Below are positions 12,011 through 22,690 of a DNA stretch of 64,000 nucleotides, piece after piece (position 1 is the stretch's first letter; each line of letters opens with the position of its first letter). The stretch spans positions 1,527,690 to 1,591,689 of the forward strand of contig NW_004450402.1 of NCBI RefSeq assembly GCF_000321225.1. Direction: 5' to 3'. This DNA is from Odobenus rosmarus divergens (taxonomy: Eukaryota > Chordata > Mammalia > Carnivora > Odobenidae). Made by a program: the position numbers and the translations under genes. A model generated the notes under the pieces. That model saw only the letters and a list, made by a program, of their open reading frames with translations. It did no database searches and had not been told where the DNA came from.

Positions 12011-13085
12011 ATTAAATTTTTATTTGGAATGCAATGGAAAGTCTTCAAAATATTTTAAGCAAAGGTATCATAAGGCAAATTGCATTTTAAAAGTTACTCT
12101 GGGGGCACCTGGGTGGCTCAGTCGGTTAAGCGTCTGCCTTCAGTTCAGGTCATGATCCTGGGGTCCTGGGATTGAGCTCCATGTTGGACTCCCTGCTTAG
12201 TGGGGTGGGGGGGTCTACTTCTCCCTCTCCCTCTGCCCCCCCCACCGCTTGTGCTTTCTCTCTCTCGCTCTATCTCAAATAAATAAAATTAAAAAGATAA
12301 AGTTACTCTGTTTTAGGTAGGAAATATTAGAGAAACAAAGAATAGAAACAAGAAGACCAAGTGGGAAGCTATTTCAGTTGTCCAGGCAAGCTATAAAGTG
12401 TCCTTTTCTAGGGTGTTGTCAATGGAGATAGAGAATAGTGGACATACTCAAGATATTTTAGAGATTAAAAAAGAAACTAATAGGCTTATGGAGGTTAAGG
12501 GAGAAGGAAGTATCATGAATGACTGTTGTTACTCTGACTTGAACAATTGGATGGAGCCAATTACTGAGATGGGAAGGACCAGAAGTAGAACAGATTACAA
12601 ACATAAGCAATTCAAACTTTTGATTTTGAAGTATCTATAAGACATCCAAGTGAAATGTCAGGTTGATAATATTATAGATGAGCTAGAAATAGACATAGAC
12701 AAATGGGTAAGTAGATAGATTAATAGGTATTGACTGAAATTCAAGGAATAGTTGGCTTTGAGATAGAAATTTAACATTCATCAGTATAACAGATGGAATT
12801 TAAAGTCATGGGTATATATCCTAATACCTAGAAGAGAATATAACTAGAGGAGAAAAGAAGTTCCAAGACTGAGTCCTGAAAAACGTCAAGATTTAGATGT
12901 CATGCAGAGGAGAAATACACTGAAAAGTAGACAGGGAGGAAAAACATGAGGTTGTGATGTCTTAGCAGCCAAGAAGAGAGTTTCCACATAGAGGGAATGT
13001 CCACTGTGTGGAATGATTCTGGAGATCAAGTAAGATGAAGGCAGAAAAACAACCTTTTGAGTGGGTCATATAAAGTCCCTTGGTG
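12011..13085 (-). mobile_element. L2 LINE, antisense, split by a SINE
   Basis: Complement of L2: GCAATGGAAAGTCTTCAAAATATTTTAAGCA, then after the SINE GTTGTCCAGGCAAGC, AATTACTGAGATGGGAAGGACC, GACATCCAAGTGAAATGTC, AAAGTCATGGG, AAGACTGAGTCCTGAAAAAC and GATCAAGTAAGATGA. These are landmarks of the L2 ORF2 tail read backwards. The 80-codon frame at 12398-12640 is a chance antisense frame. Confidence 0.85.
12090..12310 (+). mobile_element. CAN-SINE nested in L2, with 12-bp TSD
   Basis: The SINE lies between two copies of AAAGTTACTCTG (12090-12101 and 12299-12310). It starts GGGGCACCTGGGTGGCTCAG and ends AATAAATAAAATT. Removing it rejoins the L2, so the SINE is younger. Confidence 0.95.
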
Positions 13086-13489
13086 TCCCACACAAGAGTA
13101 TTTTCAATGCAATCAGGGTGCAGAAGTTAAGCTAAAGTTTTTAATTAAAAAAAAATGATTGAATTAATTGTACCTCCCTATCATGTCAGTATTATCTTGG
13201 ATTGTCTCTATCATATCACTTCTTATTTTATAATATAAATAATGATTCTCCCTTCAGACTCTAATGTCATATGGGCTATATCCACATCTCATAGATCCCT
13301 ATGTCCCCTAAAGCTGTCACATGACAGGTTTTCAATTTAAGTTTGTTGAATTAACAAATTGGGCAATGAATTAGTCTAATTAATTAACTAGTTAATAAAT
13401 TAGTCCCCTAAGGAAAGCCTCCTGGGGAAAAAATGGGAATTGAAGGAGCAATTAAATGAGTTAGCCTATTTCATGTTACAGTTTTGCTT
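13086..13489. other. No gene seen; AT-rich
   Basis: AT-rich spacer with a TTAATTAACTAGTTAATAAATTAGTC stretch near 13380-13405; nothing coding. Confidence 0.4.
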
Positions 13490-13789
13490 CCCTAGGCCAA
13501 TACATTAGATAACCTGAAAGAAATGGATAAATTCCTAAAAACATACAACCTACCAAGACTGACTGATGAAGAAATAGAAAATCTGAACAGACCACTTATG
13601 CATAAAGATTGAATCCGTAATCAAAAATCTCCCAACCAATGAAAGCCCAGGACCTGATGGTTTCACTGGTGAATTCCACATACATTAAAAGAAGAATTAA
13701 AGCCAATTCTTTTCAAACTCTTCCAAAAAAATTGAAGAGGAGGGAAGACTTTCAAACTCATTTTACAAGGCCCTAATACAAAAGCAAGA

Positions 13790-13987
13790 TGAAAATTCTA
13801 CACGAGGGTGGGGGGATGGGTTGGCCCGGTGATGGGTATTAAGGAGGACATGTATTGCATGGAGCACTGGGTATTATATGCAAACAATGAATCATGGAAC
13901 ACTACATCAAAAACTAATGATGTACTGTATGGTGACTAACATAACATAATAAAAAATAAATTAAAAAAATGAAAATACTACAAGAGG
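13790..13987 (+). mobile_element. 162-bp L1 3' end nested in L1, with TSD
   Basis: Between TGAAAATTCTACACGAGG (13790-13807) and TGAAAATACTACAAGAGG (13970-13987) lies a young-type carnivore L1 3' terminus: GGATGGGTTGGCCCGGTGATGGG, GGAGCACTGGGTATTATATG and GTGACTAACATAACATAATAAAAAATAAA. It is a strongly 5'-truncated insertion. The host L1 sequence continues after it. Confidence 0.92.
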
Positions 13988-14548
13988 TCAATATCCCTGA
14001 TTAACATAGATGCAAAAATCCTCAACAAAGTACCAGCAAACCAAATTTAACAGCATGTTAAAAAGATCATACACCTAGATCAAGTGGAACTTATCCATAA
14101 TATGCTAGGATAGCTTAAAAATGTGACATACCACATTAACAGAATAAAGAAAAAATCATAAGATAATCTCAATATATACAGAAAAAGCACTTGACAAAAT
14201 TCAACATCAACATTACACTACCTGATTTCAAAATATACTATAAAACTACAGTAAACCAAACAGCATGATACTGGCATAAAACATACATATAAACCAGTAG
14301 AACAGAATAGAAAGCCCAGAAATAAATCCATGCATTTATGGTCAATAGATCTTCAAGAAAGATGCCAAGAACACCCAATGGGGAAAGGACAATCTCTTCA
14401 ATAAATTGTGTTGAGAAAAATGGTTTTCCATAAGCAGAAGAATGAAATTGGACCTTTGTCTCATCCTTATACAAAAATCAACTCAAAGTGGATTAAAGAC
14501 TTAAATGTAAGACCTGAACCCATAATATTGTTAGAAGAAAACATAAGG

Positions 14549-14580
14549 GAAAAGCTTCTTTTTTAAAAAAAAGATTTATT

Positions 14581-14623
<43 letters not shown>

Positions 14624-14836
14624 TATGACAGAAAGAGAGAAAGAGAGAGTACAAGCAGTGGGGAGCGGCAGGCAGAGGGAGAAGGAGAAGCAGGCTCCCC
14701 GCAAAGCAAAAAGCCTGAGCCTGATGCAAAGCTTGATGCAGGGCTGATGCAGGGCTCAATCCCAGGACCCTGGAATCACGACCTAAGCTGAAGGCAGATG
14801 CTTAACCTACTGAGCCACCCAGGCACCCCTAGGGAA
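14549..14836 (-). mobile_element. CAN-SINE nested in L1, with expanded tail and internal duplication
   Basis: Minus-strand SINE with head AGGGGTGCCTGGGTGGCTCAG. AGGGAAA occurs on both sides as a probable short TSD. The tail has expanded to about eleven TTTA units at 14581-14624. The body contains an internal tandem duplication (GCTTGATGCAGGGCTGATGCAGGGCT). Confidence 0.88.
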
Positions 14837-14943
14837 ACAGTTTATTCTTCTTCTTCTTTTTTTTTTTTTTTGAAAAAAGCTCCTTAACATTGCTCTTAGC
14901 CATGATTTTTTTTGTATATGACCCCAAAGGCACAAGCAAAAAA

Positions 14944-14986
14944 ATATATTTGTGTATATATATATATTTATGTGTATATATATATA
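14944..14986. repeat. (TA)n-rich tract inside L1
   Basis: Alternating GTGTATATATATATATTTATGTGTATATATATATAG. Confidence 0.8.
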
Positions 14987-15611
14987 GACAAATAGGATCA
15001 CATCAAACTAAAAAATCTTCTGCACAGCAGAGGAAATAATTAAATGAGACAACTTATGGAATGGGAGAAAATATTTGCAAACCATATATCTGATAAGATG
15101 TTAAAATCCAAAATATATAAGGAACTCAACTCAATAACAAGGAAACAAATAACCTGGTTTATAAATGGGCAAAAGACCTGAATAGACATTTCTCAAAAGA
15201 AGACATACAAATGGCCAAAAGATATATGAAAAGATGTTCAGATTCACTTATCATCAGGGAAAAGCAAATCAATACCATAAATCAACACCACCTCACATCT
15301 CTTAGAATGGCTATCATCAAAAAAACAAAAGATAACAAGTTGGAGAGGATGTGGAGAAAGGGAAACATTGTACACTGTGGGTAGAAATGTAAACTGGTGC
15401 AGCCACTATGGAAAATAGTATAGGGGTTCCTCAAGAAATTAAAAACAAATACCACATGATCTAACCATTCCACTCCTGAGCATTTATCGAAAGGAAATGA
15501 AAACAAGATCTCAAAGAGATCTCTGCACTCCCACATTCATTATTCAGAGTAGTCAAAATTGAAAAACAACTCAAATGTCCAGTGATGGGTGAACGGGTAA
15601 AGAAGATGTGA

Positions 15612-15652
15612 GACACACACACACACACACACACACACGGAGGGAGGGAGGG
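15612..15652. repeat. (AC)n then (GGGA)n microsatellite inside L1
   Basis: About thirteen AC units followed by three GGGA/GGAG units. It sits just before TATTATTCAGCC of L1 ORF2, the same position where the L1 copy at 32.7 kb has a (TG)n run. A 61-codon frame here starts in this microsatellite and is not a gene. Confidence 0.9.
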
Positions 15653-16141
15653 AAATATTATTCAGCCACGAGAAAGAAGGAAATCCTGCCATTTGCAACA
15701 ACATGGATGAACATGAAGGACATTATGCTATGTGAAATAAGCCAGACACATAAAGAAGAATATTGTATAATCTCACTTATATATGAAATCTAAGCAAAAA
15801 AGTTGAAAAAAAAGGTGAACTCATAGAAGCAGAGTAGAACAAAAGTTACCAGTGGCTAGAGGGTGGAGAAATAGGAGGGATATTGGTCAAAGGGTACAAA
15901 GTTATGTTATGTAGTATGAACAAGACCAGAGATCTAATATACAGGTACAATGACTATAGCTAATAATATTGTTTAAACACTGGAAATATGCTAAGAGTAG
16001 ATTTCAGGTGCTCTCATCACACACACAAAAATAGTTAACTATGTCAGGAGATGACATGTTGATTAGGCTGACTTTTAGAAATCATTTCACTATGTAAATA
16101 TATATATCAAATCATTTCATATACCTTAAATGTACACAGTT

Positions 16142-16374
16142 TCTATTTTAAAAATATATATTTTTTAAGATGTATTTATTTATTTGAGAGAGAGAGAGCA
16201 CAAGTGGGAGGGGCAGAGGGAGAGGGAGAGAGAATCTCAAGCAGACCCCACACTGAGTGTGGGGCCTGATGTGGTCTCAATCTCATGACCCTGAGATCAC
16301 AACCTGAGCTGAAACCAAGAGTCAGACACTCAACCGACTGCACCACCCAGGCGCCCCTCTTTTAAAATATATTT
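16142..16374 (-). mobile_element. CAN-SINE, older copy
   Basis: The SINE proper is about 16160-16358. Its head on the minus strand is GGGGCGCCTGGGTGGTGC, and the body includes GAGATCACAACCTGAGCTGAAACCAAGAGTCAGAC, typical of an older subfamily. A probable TSD, TTTTAAA(A)ATATAT, flanks it. Confidence 0.88.
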
Positions 16375-17084
16375 TAAAGAATATTCAACCCCAAACGTCT
16401 GGTTTCCAGAGAACCCATCAGCAATGCCCTATGCTTCTCTTTTGATTTGTCTCCTCTCTGTCATACCACAGAATTTTTATCTACCTAGATATCAGAAAAG
16501 CTCACTCTGACCCACAATATATTCCTCCAAATCTATCACTTTGGGCATAAATTCTGCCTACTGATCTCAGGGCTAAGGCCTTTGATGCCCAAATTCCAGA
16601 TTCTTGCAACTCACAAGCCAGAGCTTCTCTCTTGTTTTAGAACTATGCTCTAAAAACCCTCCCAGAGCTAATGAATAACCTTGAGCCCATGGAAGAAGGT
16701 CAAGAATTCAAGGTAAGAAGAGATAGGGAAACACACATGTCAAATCAGTTATCATATTCATTGGAATATGATAATCTTATAGCTATCAGACTGTGTTCTA
16801 TAGAACCTTAAGACATAATTATATTTTCTAAACATGATTCTTAAATTGCCATATTATTTGCTAATATAAACATGGCGTACATAATTTATTAATAGAGATA
16901 AACTACACTGAAGTCTGCTTTTATGTTGTTAGGATGAACAGATCTCTAGCCACTAAATCACTGAAACCTCCAGAAGCAAATTGTTGGAGACCTGTCAAGT
17001 CCTTTCTGAGAATCTCCAGGGCTGCCTTAAGAAAGAGTTTTCCCCCCCTGGGGCTCCATTCAGCTGGGAGCATGGAGAGGGTCA
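16375..17084. other. Repeat-free DNA with one candidate exon
   Basis: No repeat recognised. It contains the splice-flanked segment described at 16641-16712. Frames of 60 and 107 codons begin at 16934 and 16981 and run into the MIR; neither resembles a known family. Confidence 0.4.
16641..16712 (+). other. Candidate orphan exon, 72 nt, speculative
   Basis: A pyrimidine-rich acceptor (TTCTCTCTTGTTTTAG) precedes 16641, and a near-consensus donor (CAAG/GTAAGAAG) follows 16712. The enclosed 72 nt is open for 24 codons only in the frame that starts at its first base. The other two frames have stops. The peptide starts NYALKTLPEL and is acidic in its second half (NNLEPMEEGQEF). I do not recognise it. 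No partner exon is seen in the window, so it may be chance. Confidence 0.2.
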
Positions 17085-17340
17085 TGGAAAGGGCACAGGA
17101 ATGGCCACCAGACTGACTTGGGTTTCAATCCTCGCCACACCATGTTCTATTACTGAAAAACTAAGCAAGTTACAGTTTCTCAGAGCTTATTTCTCACATG
17201 TTACCCAAAAAATGGAAGTAAAACTTCCTACCTCTCAGGGTTATTTGAGAATCAATGGCATATTGTGTGAAGTAGAACACAGCAAAGGCCCAGACCTGAG
17301 CTAAGTACTTAGTGAATGCCGGTCTCCTGTCCTTGTCCTT
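17085..17340 (+). mobile_element. MIR SINE
   Basis: It follows the MIR consensus: ACCAGACTGACTTGGGTTTCAATCC, TACTGAAAAACTAAGCAAGTTACAGTTTCTCAGAGC, AAAAATGGAAGTAAAACTTCCTACCTCTCAGGGTTATTTGAGAATC. MIR is an ancient tRNA-derived mammalian SINE. The 107-codon frame at 16981-17304 overlaps it. Confidence 0.85.
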
Positions 17341-18373
17341 CTTTTAACCAGTTCCCAAACCTCATAGAAAGGACTGTTCCAGCTCATAGTGAATCACACC
17401 TTCCACAGAAGATACCCTATCTACAACCACATACGCACAACTACAGAAAAGTTACGTTTTGTGCATATGTTTGATGCCCTTCATTGCATCTTCTTCTAAA
17501 CAGCTTCTCTGCATCTACCTTGGCCTTCTGATCTGGCAGTCCTTCACGGGGTGCCAATTGGCTCTGACCCTAAAACAACTTCCTTTTGCTTCTGAGAGTC
17601 CATAACAAAAAAACATCTTTATGGAATATAATAGAGAGGCTGGCAGCAAAAATGGAGAATCTAGCATAAGACTCAGCCTGCTGCAGTTACCCCTCAGCCA
17701 CACTACAGAGCACATCATGCATAATAAACAGCTGCTTTTTAGCTTGATGGAGCATGCAGAAAATATGAAATGATGGGATGCAGCTACAGACCCGTTGCCA
17801 GGGAATGTGCCGGGGTGGGCCAAATGGTGGGTGCCATTGACAGGAATGCCAGAAATCAATTCTGACCAGCACACATTTCTTTATCAGGCAACCTCCAGGA
17901 GAAGACAAAGCACAGAAGCCACCCAGCCCTGCAGGGAAGACGACCAGAGTCCAGACTGCACTCTTCTGTCAGTTGCTAACACATCTACTTTCCTCCACGT
18001 GGGGATGCTACCAAATCCACTTGTAACGTGAAAAAAAAGAAATTATTTAGAAAGCTTATTTTTCATGCTAAATTAGCAAGGATATTTGAGCATTCGCTTC
18101 ATGGCTCTACACAATGCACATTTCTTCCCCATCTGTTCCTGAAACAGACTGAATTTTCTCTTTGTGACATCATCTGTCTTGGGAGCATTTGTGACAGTGG
18201 GGAAATGGGAACCGTTCCGTCAGCAAGCCAGGAAGGGCAGATAATGTCAACCCCATAAGGCAGAAACGAATGTGGGAGAGAATCAGAGTTCAAACTCTTC
18301 ACCTTCCGACCACCATTGCATTTCCTGAAAGACGATCAAAACTGCTTCCTCTGTGGTGGTTTGAGAGTAGTAA
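17341..18373. other. Repeat-poor unique DNA
   Basis: No repeat or gene recognised in about 1 kb. Composition is balanced and non-repetitive, with motif-dense stretches such as GCATAATAAACAGCTGCTTTTTAGC near 17718-17742 and GCTAAATTAGCAAGG near 18068. It might hold conserved non-coding elements, but only alignment could show that. Four overlapping frames of 67-119 codons on both strands have no family resemblance. Confidence 0.35.
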
Positions 18374-18461
18374 TCCCATCCAAGTACTAACCAGGCCTGA
18401 CCCTGCTTAGCTTCCAAGATCAGACGAGATCGGGCGTGTTCAGGGTGGGATGGCCGTAGAC
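18374..18461 (-). pseudogene. 5S rRNA pseudogene, 3'-truncated
   Basis: The minus strand starts GTCTACGGCC and follows vertebrate 5S rRNA from nucleotide 1 to about 88, ending after GGATGGGA. By eye it differs at four positions: 13 (A to C), 25 (G to A), 46 (C to T) and 64 (G to A). The last three are CpG transitions. Box A (AAGCTAAGCAGGGTC) is intact. The box C region reads TTAGTACTTGGATGGG and is cut off at its end. The 3' third and the T-run terminator are missing, so a functional 5S gene is excluded. Confidence 0.95.
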
Positions 18462-18989
18462 TCTCCACATGCCAGCCAGGAGAACACAAGTTGTTAAGTA
18501 CTTGCGAATGGCTACTGCCACTCTTGATATTATTTCAAACCCCCCCCTTTTTTTAGAATACAATACTTCTGTGACTTCATTTTGTCCCCTTCCCTGATGA
18601 CTTCATGATCCACAGGATGTCACGGAATAACATGCTGCTGAAATCATCAAATGACAGAGTATGTGCCTCAGACTATGTCCAGCCAAATTAAAGTTGAGCA
18701 TTTTACAGGAAAACAAAAAACAAAAAACAAAAAACCTTCTCTGATGATGTAGGGATTTCCCATCTTACAGTTCTTTATGTTTGGTATTTCGGGTCAATTC
18801 TTGTTTCCCTGCGCAATCCAAGTAATTGCCACAATTTCTCGTTTCACTTTGCCGGTATTCACACAAATTAGGCATGATGTTTTACAACAAGCTGCCATGG
18901 CCAGTGAAGGCTGGCTCTACACACAGTGACTCTACTTTCTGAACCAAAACTGGGACACGGGGGATGCCAGTGAAACAGATTGCTTTCCA
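18462..18989. other. Repeat-poor unique DNA
   Basis: A short A-rich (AAACAAAAAAC) repeat lies at 18712-18735 and a C/T homopolymer pair at 18541-18555. Nothing coding. Composition resembles candidate conserved non-coding DNA, unproven. Confidence 0.35.
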
Positions 18990-19510
18990 TCCAATCTGCA
19001 CTCCTGAATCAGGCTCTCTTCCATCAAATGAGTCCTCAAAACTGCCACTGGGATTATCTTCCTAAAACTGAAATCTGATCAAGTCACTCCCATGCTTTAA
19101 ACCTTTTGACATCTTCCTCTTTCCCTATAGAATGAAATCTAAACTTGTTGGTCGAGCAAGCCAAGCTCCGAAATGCCTGGTGCAAGCCATCTCTTTCACA
19201 TTCCACTTCATGAACCCTCCCGTCCAGCCATTCTGCACTTCTCAGCAAGTCTAAACAGGGCCCTTCCTGGATTCCGTATCTTTGCACCTGTTACCCTTTC
19301 TGTGGAATACTATTCCTCCCCCACCACACACACTCCCCTACTTAACCTTTGAGACAAACTCAAATGTCCCCTCTGAATATATTTCCCAGACTCTCCCATG
19401 CAGTCAGGTGTTTCTGAACAACTTACTTGTTGCCTCTATCAAAACATTCACCGCATTTTGTATCACTTTATCTATTTATGTATTTAGGTCCTCTCCTAAG
19501 CTGAAGCTTA
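18990..19510 (+). mobile_element. L2 LINE 3' region
   Basis: L2 landmarks: TGATCAAGTCACTCCCATGCTTTAAACC, CCCTATAGAATGAAATCTAAACTTGTTGG, CATTCTGCACTTCTCAGC, TTTGCACCTGTTACCCTTTCTGTGGAATAC, and TTTGAGACAAACTCAAATGTCCCCTCTG. The 120-codon frame at 19282-19644 is L2-derived plus flanking DNA, not a gene. Confidence 0.85.
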
Positions 19511-22079
19511 CCATAATTTTAAATAAAATGCATCAAGGGATGACTCCAAATTATTACTGTCTGCTGATTGCTGGAGTCTGTTTTTATCTAGCACTAGATG
19601 TGTTCTATTGTGGTCAAGGCTACCACTTGGGGGGGATGTTGTAAAGATGGTACCAGCACTGAATGGGTAAGGGGACAGTGACCTCTAATAACTCTTTAAT
19701 TACTTTAATAACTCTTCTGAGCCTGAGATGATAAGTGTACAGAATAGAAATAATCAGTGTCAAAACAGTCTAGTCGTTTAATCAATAACCAGCACTTGTA
19801 AAACCAGGGTTTCTATCTAGTCTCACTGTGTAGAGAGGCAGTGTATTTACAGCTCATTCATTAGGCTGAAACCCCATATTAGACATAGCTTGAGTTTAAT
19901 AGGTGTGACTGATCTATCTCTCAAAAGCTAATTACGAAGATGATCTTTCCCATTTTTGTTGGTAATTAAAGAAGTTTAAGAGGTGAATGTACTGGGGAAG
20001 TGTAAGGAGTTAGGGTTAATTTGGGTAGTGCTAATTCCAAAGAGGGCACAATGATAACAAAAAGTCTTTCTTTCCCTTCCACAGAAGTTGTCTTTGAACA
20101 CAAATCTTAACTCTAGGCGAAATGCTTTGGCTCAAATATTTAAACTCCTGCTGACCATCAGAGTCAGTGGTGGACTGATGTCATGCCAAAGGACATGCAG
20201 TGTGAGACTTTAACTCCGAGTTTCTAGGGCTAATTAGACAGAACAATTATACCATGCCACATCCAGTTCTGAAGTCTGTATGTCAACTCCGGAATATGAT
20301 AACAATTATGTACGGTGTCACATCTTTGGACCTGATCGGAGACAAAGAATAAAATACTTTGAAAAGAATTCCTGAAGAACAGAGGGGATTCAGCCTGACT
20401 TGACTCTTCACAGACATCTAAAAAAAGAGAGAGAAATAAAAGGGTTACTGTGCCTTCAGCAAGCAAATCTTTCTCCTTTCTCAATTTGTATCCACTTGAT
20501 TTTCAAGTTATCTTTTTTCCTCTCCTCCTGGCAGTAAAACAATAAAAACATAAGCCTCTTGTATTCAGTTTCTAGAATAATGCAATACAGTGCCAGCATC
20601 TTTTCCCAGAGCCCAAGACCAGGCTTGGGAGCCCCACGGGTGCTCTCTCCAATGTCCATGCATGCTGGAACTTAGGAAAGGTGCTGTCAGCTGACATAGG
20701 CTGTTCTCAGCCTTGGTCAGGGTCCGAGGCCAGTTCTGTCCTCGGTGCCGTCTTCACACATTGGGGATACTGATCTATTTTGTTCTAAGCCCCAGCTTCC
20801 CACAAGCTTCAATGACTTGGACTAGAATCCTGCCCTGCCTCTCCCTCCTCAGAAGCCTGCATACCCTCAGTTTGTCTTGCAGGGAGGTTAACAGAGTTTT
20901 TCCAGAAGCAGTCATCTAAATCAAGCCTCTGTCATCAAAAAAGCATAGCCAAGAGGTAATCAGAAAATAAGTTTCTAGGAGAAGGGAGGTATCAGAAAAC
21001 ATTGATCACAGCATCTGATGAAAATTTCTCATCATCTCTAGACAGTCAAAACTATCAAAATAACGTGCCCATTACAAAGTTGCTCTTTCTTTCATCAGTA
21101 CATTTGAGGAAAATAACAGGCCTTGGTCCTAAGGTGTTCATTCAACTATGGAATTCAGTTCACCAGAAACTTCACAATTTGTGTTTTCTATCTGTCTCTT
21201 CCCAGAATCATCGAAAGTCATTTATTTAGTGCTGATATGTGAACCAGCTAAAAGTGGTTCTGAGATAAATATTACTCAGGCCAATTTACTTTAATGTCAA
21301 GTATGTTAATAATCATAGCTTTTCAAAAGTGTAAATAAACATGGAGAGCCCAGGGACCAAGTTTAAGCAATCTTTTATCAAATAAATAACCATGTCCTTT
21401 GGCCCACTTTTCTGCAGAAACAATGGAAACCCAAGCCACACGTTCAGAGGAAGCAGCAGGGACCACAGTGGGCATCTGTATCCCAGACCTCGCCTGTTTC
21501 ACTCCCTTCTCACATCACGGTTTTGCTTGCTTTTATCCCAGTGATAAGAGCCAAAATAAAACCTCAAAGTCAAATATTAAAACCCAACATTATTTATAGT
21601 TGCCCTGTTTCTTAACATGGCTCCATTAGATTTGATCCAGTTCTGTGTGACTAGGAAAATTAAGCAGAAAGCATGATATTCAATCTACTTCTGGAGTATC
21701 GGGGGCGCTTTCCAGCAATTCAACATGTGTGCACGTTCTCTTTGGTGGGGAAAAAAAAGTATGAAGATAGATGGCACCACCTGAAAAGCAAAAGAAGTGA
21801 GGGCCTCTAAGCCTGTGGAGGAAGTTTAATCACCTGCAAGCAGTTTATCATTCAACATAGTAACACAGGGCCCTAAAAAGCCTGCTCTGACACTCTGATT
21901 TGTCCTGTGATAGAGTGCTCACTGCATGGGAATTTAATATCCCCAATGCAATCAAACTTTGCAGTGCACAAAATGTGCCCATCATCTGTAAGCTGGAAGT
22001 CACAGTACAACCCACTTCAGGGACCAGGGAAGGGCCAGAGTCTGTTTCCCACGGGGAGCTCTTAACCCCACTTTACACA
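19511..22079. other. Repeat-poor 2.6-kb stretch, no gene seen
   Basis: I recognise no repeat family across this stretch, unusual for this window. It holds a cluster of TAAT motifs (19680-20245). Nine frames of 60-84 codons lie on both strands without splice context or family resemblance. Confidence 0.4.
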
Positions 22080-22190
22080 TAAGACTCATTTCTGGACGCC
22101 CAGGCCCCACCTCAGAATGCATGATGCCAGGATTTGGGCATTCTTTTTTTCAAAGCTACACAGATGATTCTGTCACAGAGCTGCATCGAG
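22080..22190. mobile_element. MER5A-like hAT remnant (weak)
   Basis: CAGGCCCCACCTCAGAATGCATGATGCCAGGATTTGGGCATTC and CACAGATGATTCTGTCACAGAGCTGCATCGAGAATCAC resemble the inner part of MER5-type DNA transposons. No terminal inverted repeat is visible. Confidence 0.4.
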
Positions 22191-22429
22191 AATCACAAGG
22201 ATATGGCGCTGACCTTTTAGCACCGTTGCCGGTGCACTGTTTTCAAATTCTGCCCAAGGGTTGGTGAACACTGCCTTCAAGAAAATTAAGCTGGCTTCAT
22301 TTGAGGAGGTTTTCACTGTAGGTGGGCAGCCCCCTGGAAGTTCTCTGATGGGGTATAAATCTGCCTGTCATAGAAACAAGCAAATCTGCTGCCTGTTTTG
22401 CTCCTGATTAGCCTGGGACAAAATTTCTT

Positions 22430-22545
22430 GTTCCAGGCAAAGTAGGTATTATTATTCTCATTTTATAAATAAAGAAATGGAAAATCTAGGTAGCACAATG
22501 ACTTGCCCAGTTTCAGACTACTGGCTTAAAAATTGGCTGGCTTAA
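22430..22545 (-). mobile_element. MIR SINE fragment
   Basis: GGTATTATTATTCTCATTTTATAAATAAAGAAATGGAAAATCTAGGTAGCACAATGACTTGCCCAG is the complement of the MIR central core. Confidence 0.75.
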
Positions 22546-22690
22546 AGCAAGATTAAGATGTTCTAAGTATTTTTTAAAAATATTTTTAAATGCATTTCCT
22601 ATTGTGTTATCTTCACATATGAATAAAACTTCAGGGTCAGGAAAACAGGATGTCCTCTTTAAAAAAATAAAAAGTAGTTTATTTTACAGC

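Larger units (their letters stand above)
13490..16140 (+). mobile_element. L1 LINE, ORF2 3' half plus 3' end
   Basis: Sense L1 starting near the reverse-transcriptase entry (AAAGCCCAGGACCTGATGGTTTCACTGGTGAATTCCA) and running through CAAATTTAACAGCATGTTAAAAAGATCATACACC, CAAAAGACCTGAATAGACATTTCTCAAAAGAAGACAT, and ATTATTCAGCCACGAGAAAG to the 3' UTR (AGAGGGTGGAGAAATAGGAGGGATATTGGTC). All frames are broken. It hosts an L1 3' fragment at 13808-13969 and a SINE at about 14556-14829. Antisense frames at 14238-14474 and 15282-15536 are shadows. Confidence 0.9.

Noticed and set aside
12102..12298. tRNA gene inferred from A- and B-box-like sequence in SINE heads
   Set aside because: The tRNA-like head is part of the SINE and does not form an isolated intact tRNA.
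17515..17874. 119-codon minus ORF
   Set aside because: Overlaps other open frames on both strands, has no start context or splice sites, and I recognise no family.
18374..18461. Functional 5S rRNA gene
   Set aside because: Lacks the 3' third and the T-run terminator, and has CpG-decay substitutions.
19282..19644. 120-codon plus ORF
   Set aside because: Decayed L2 coding sequence plus flank.
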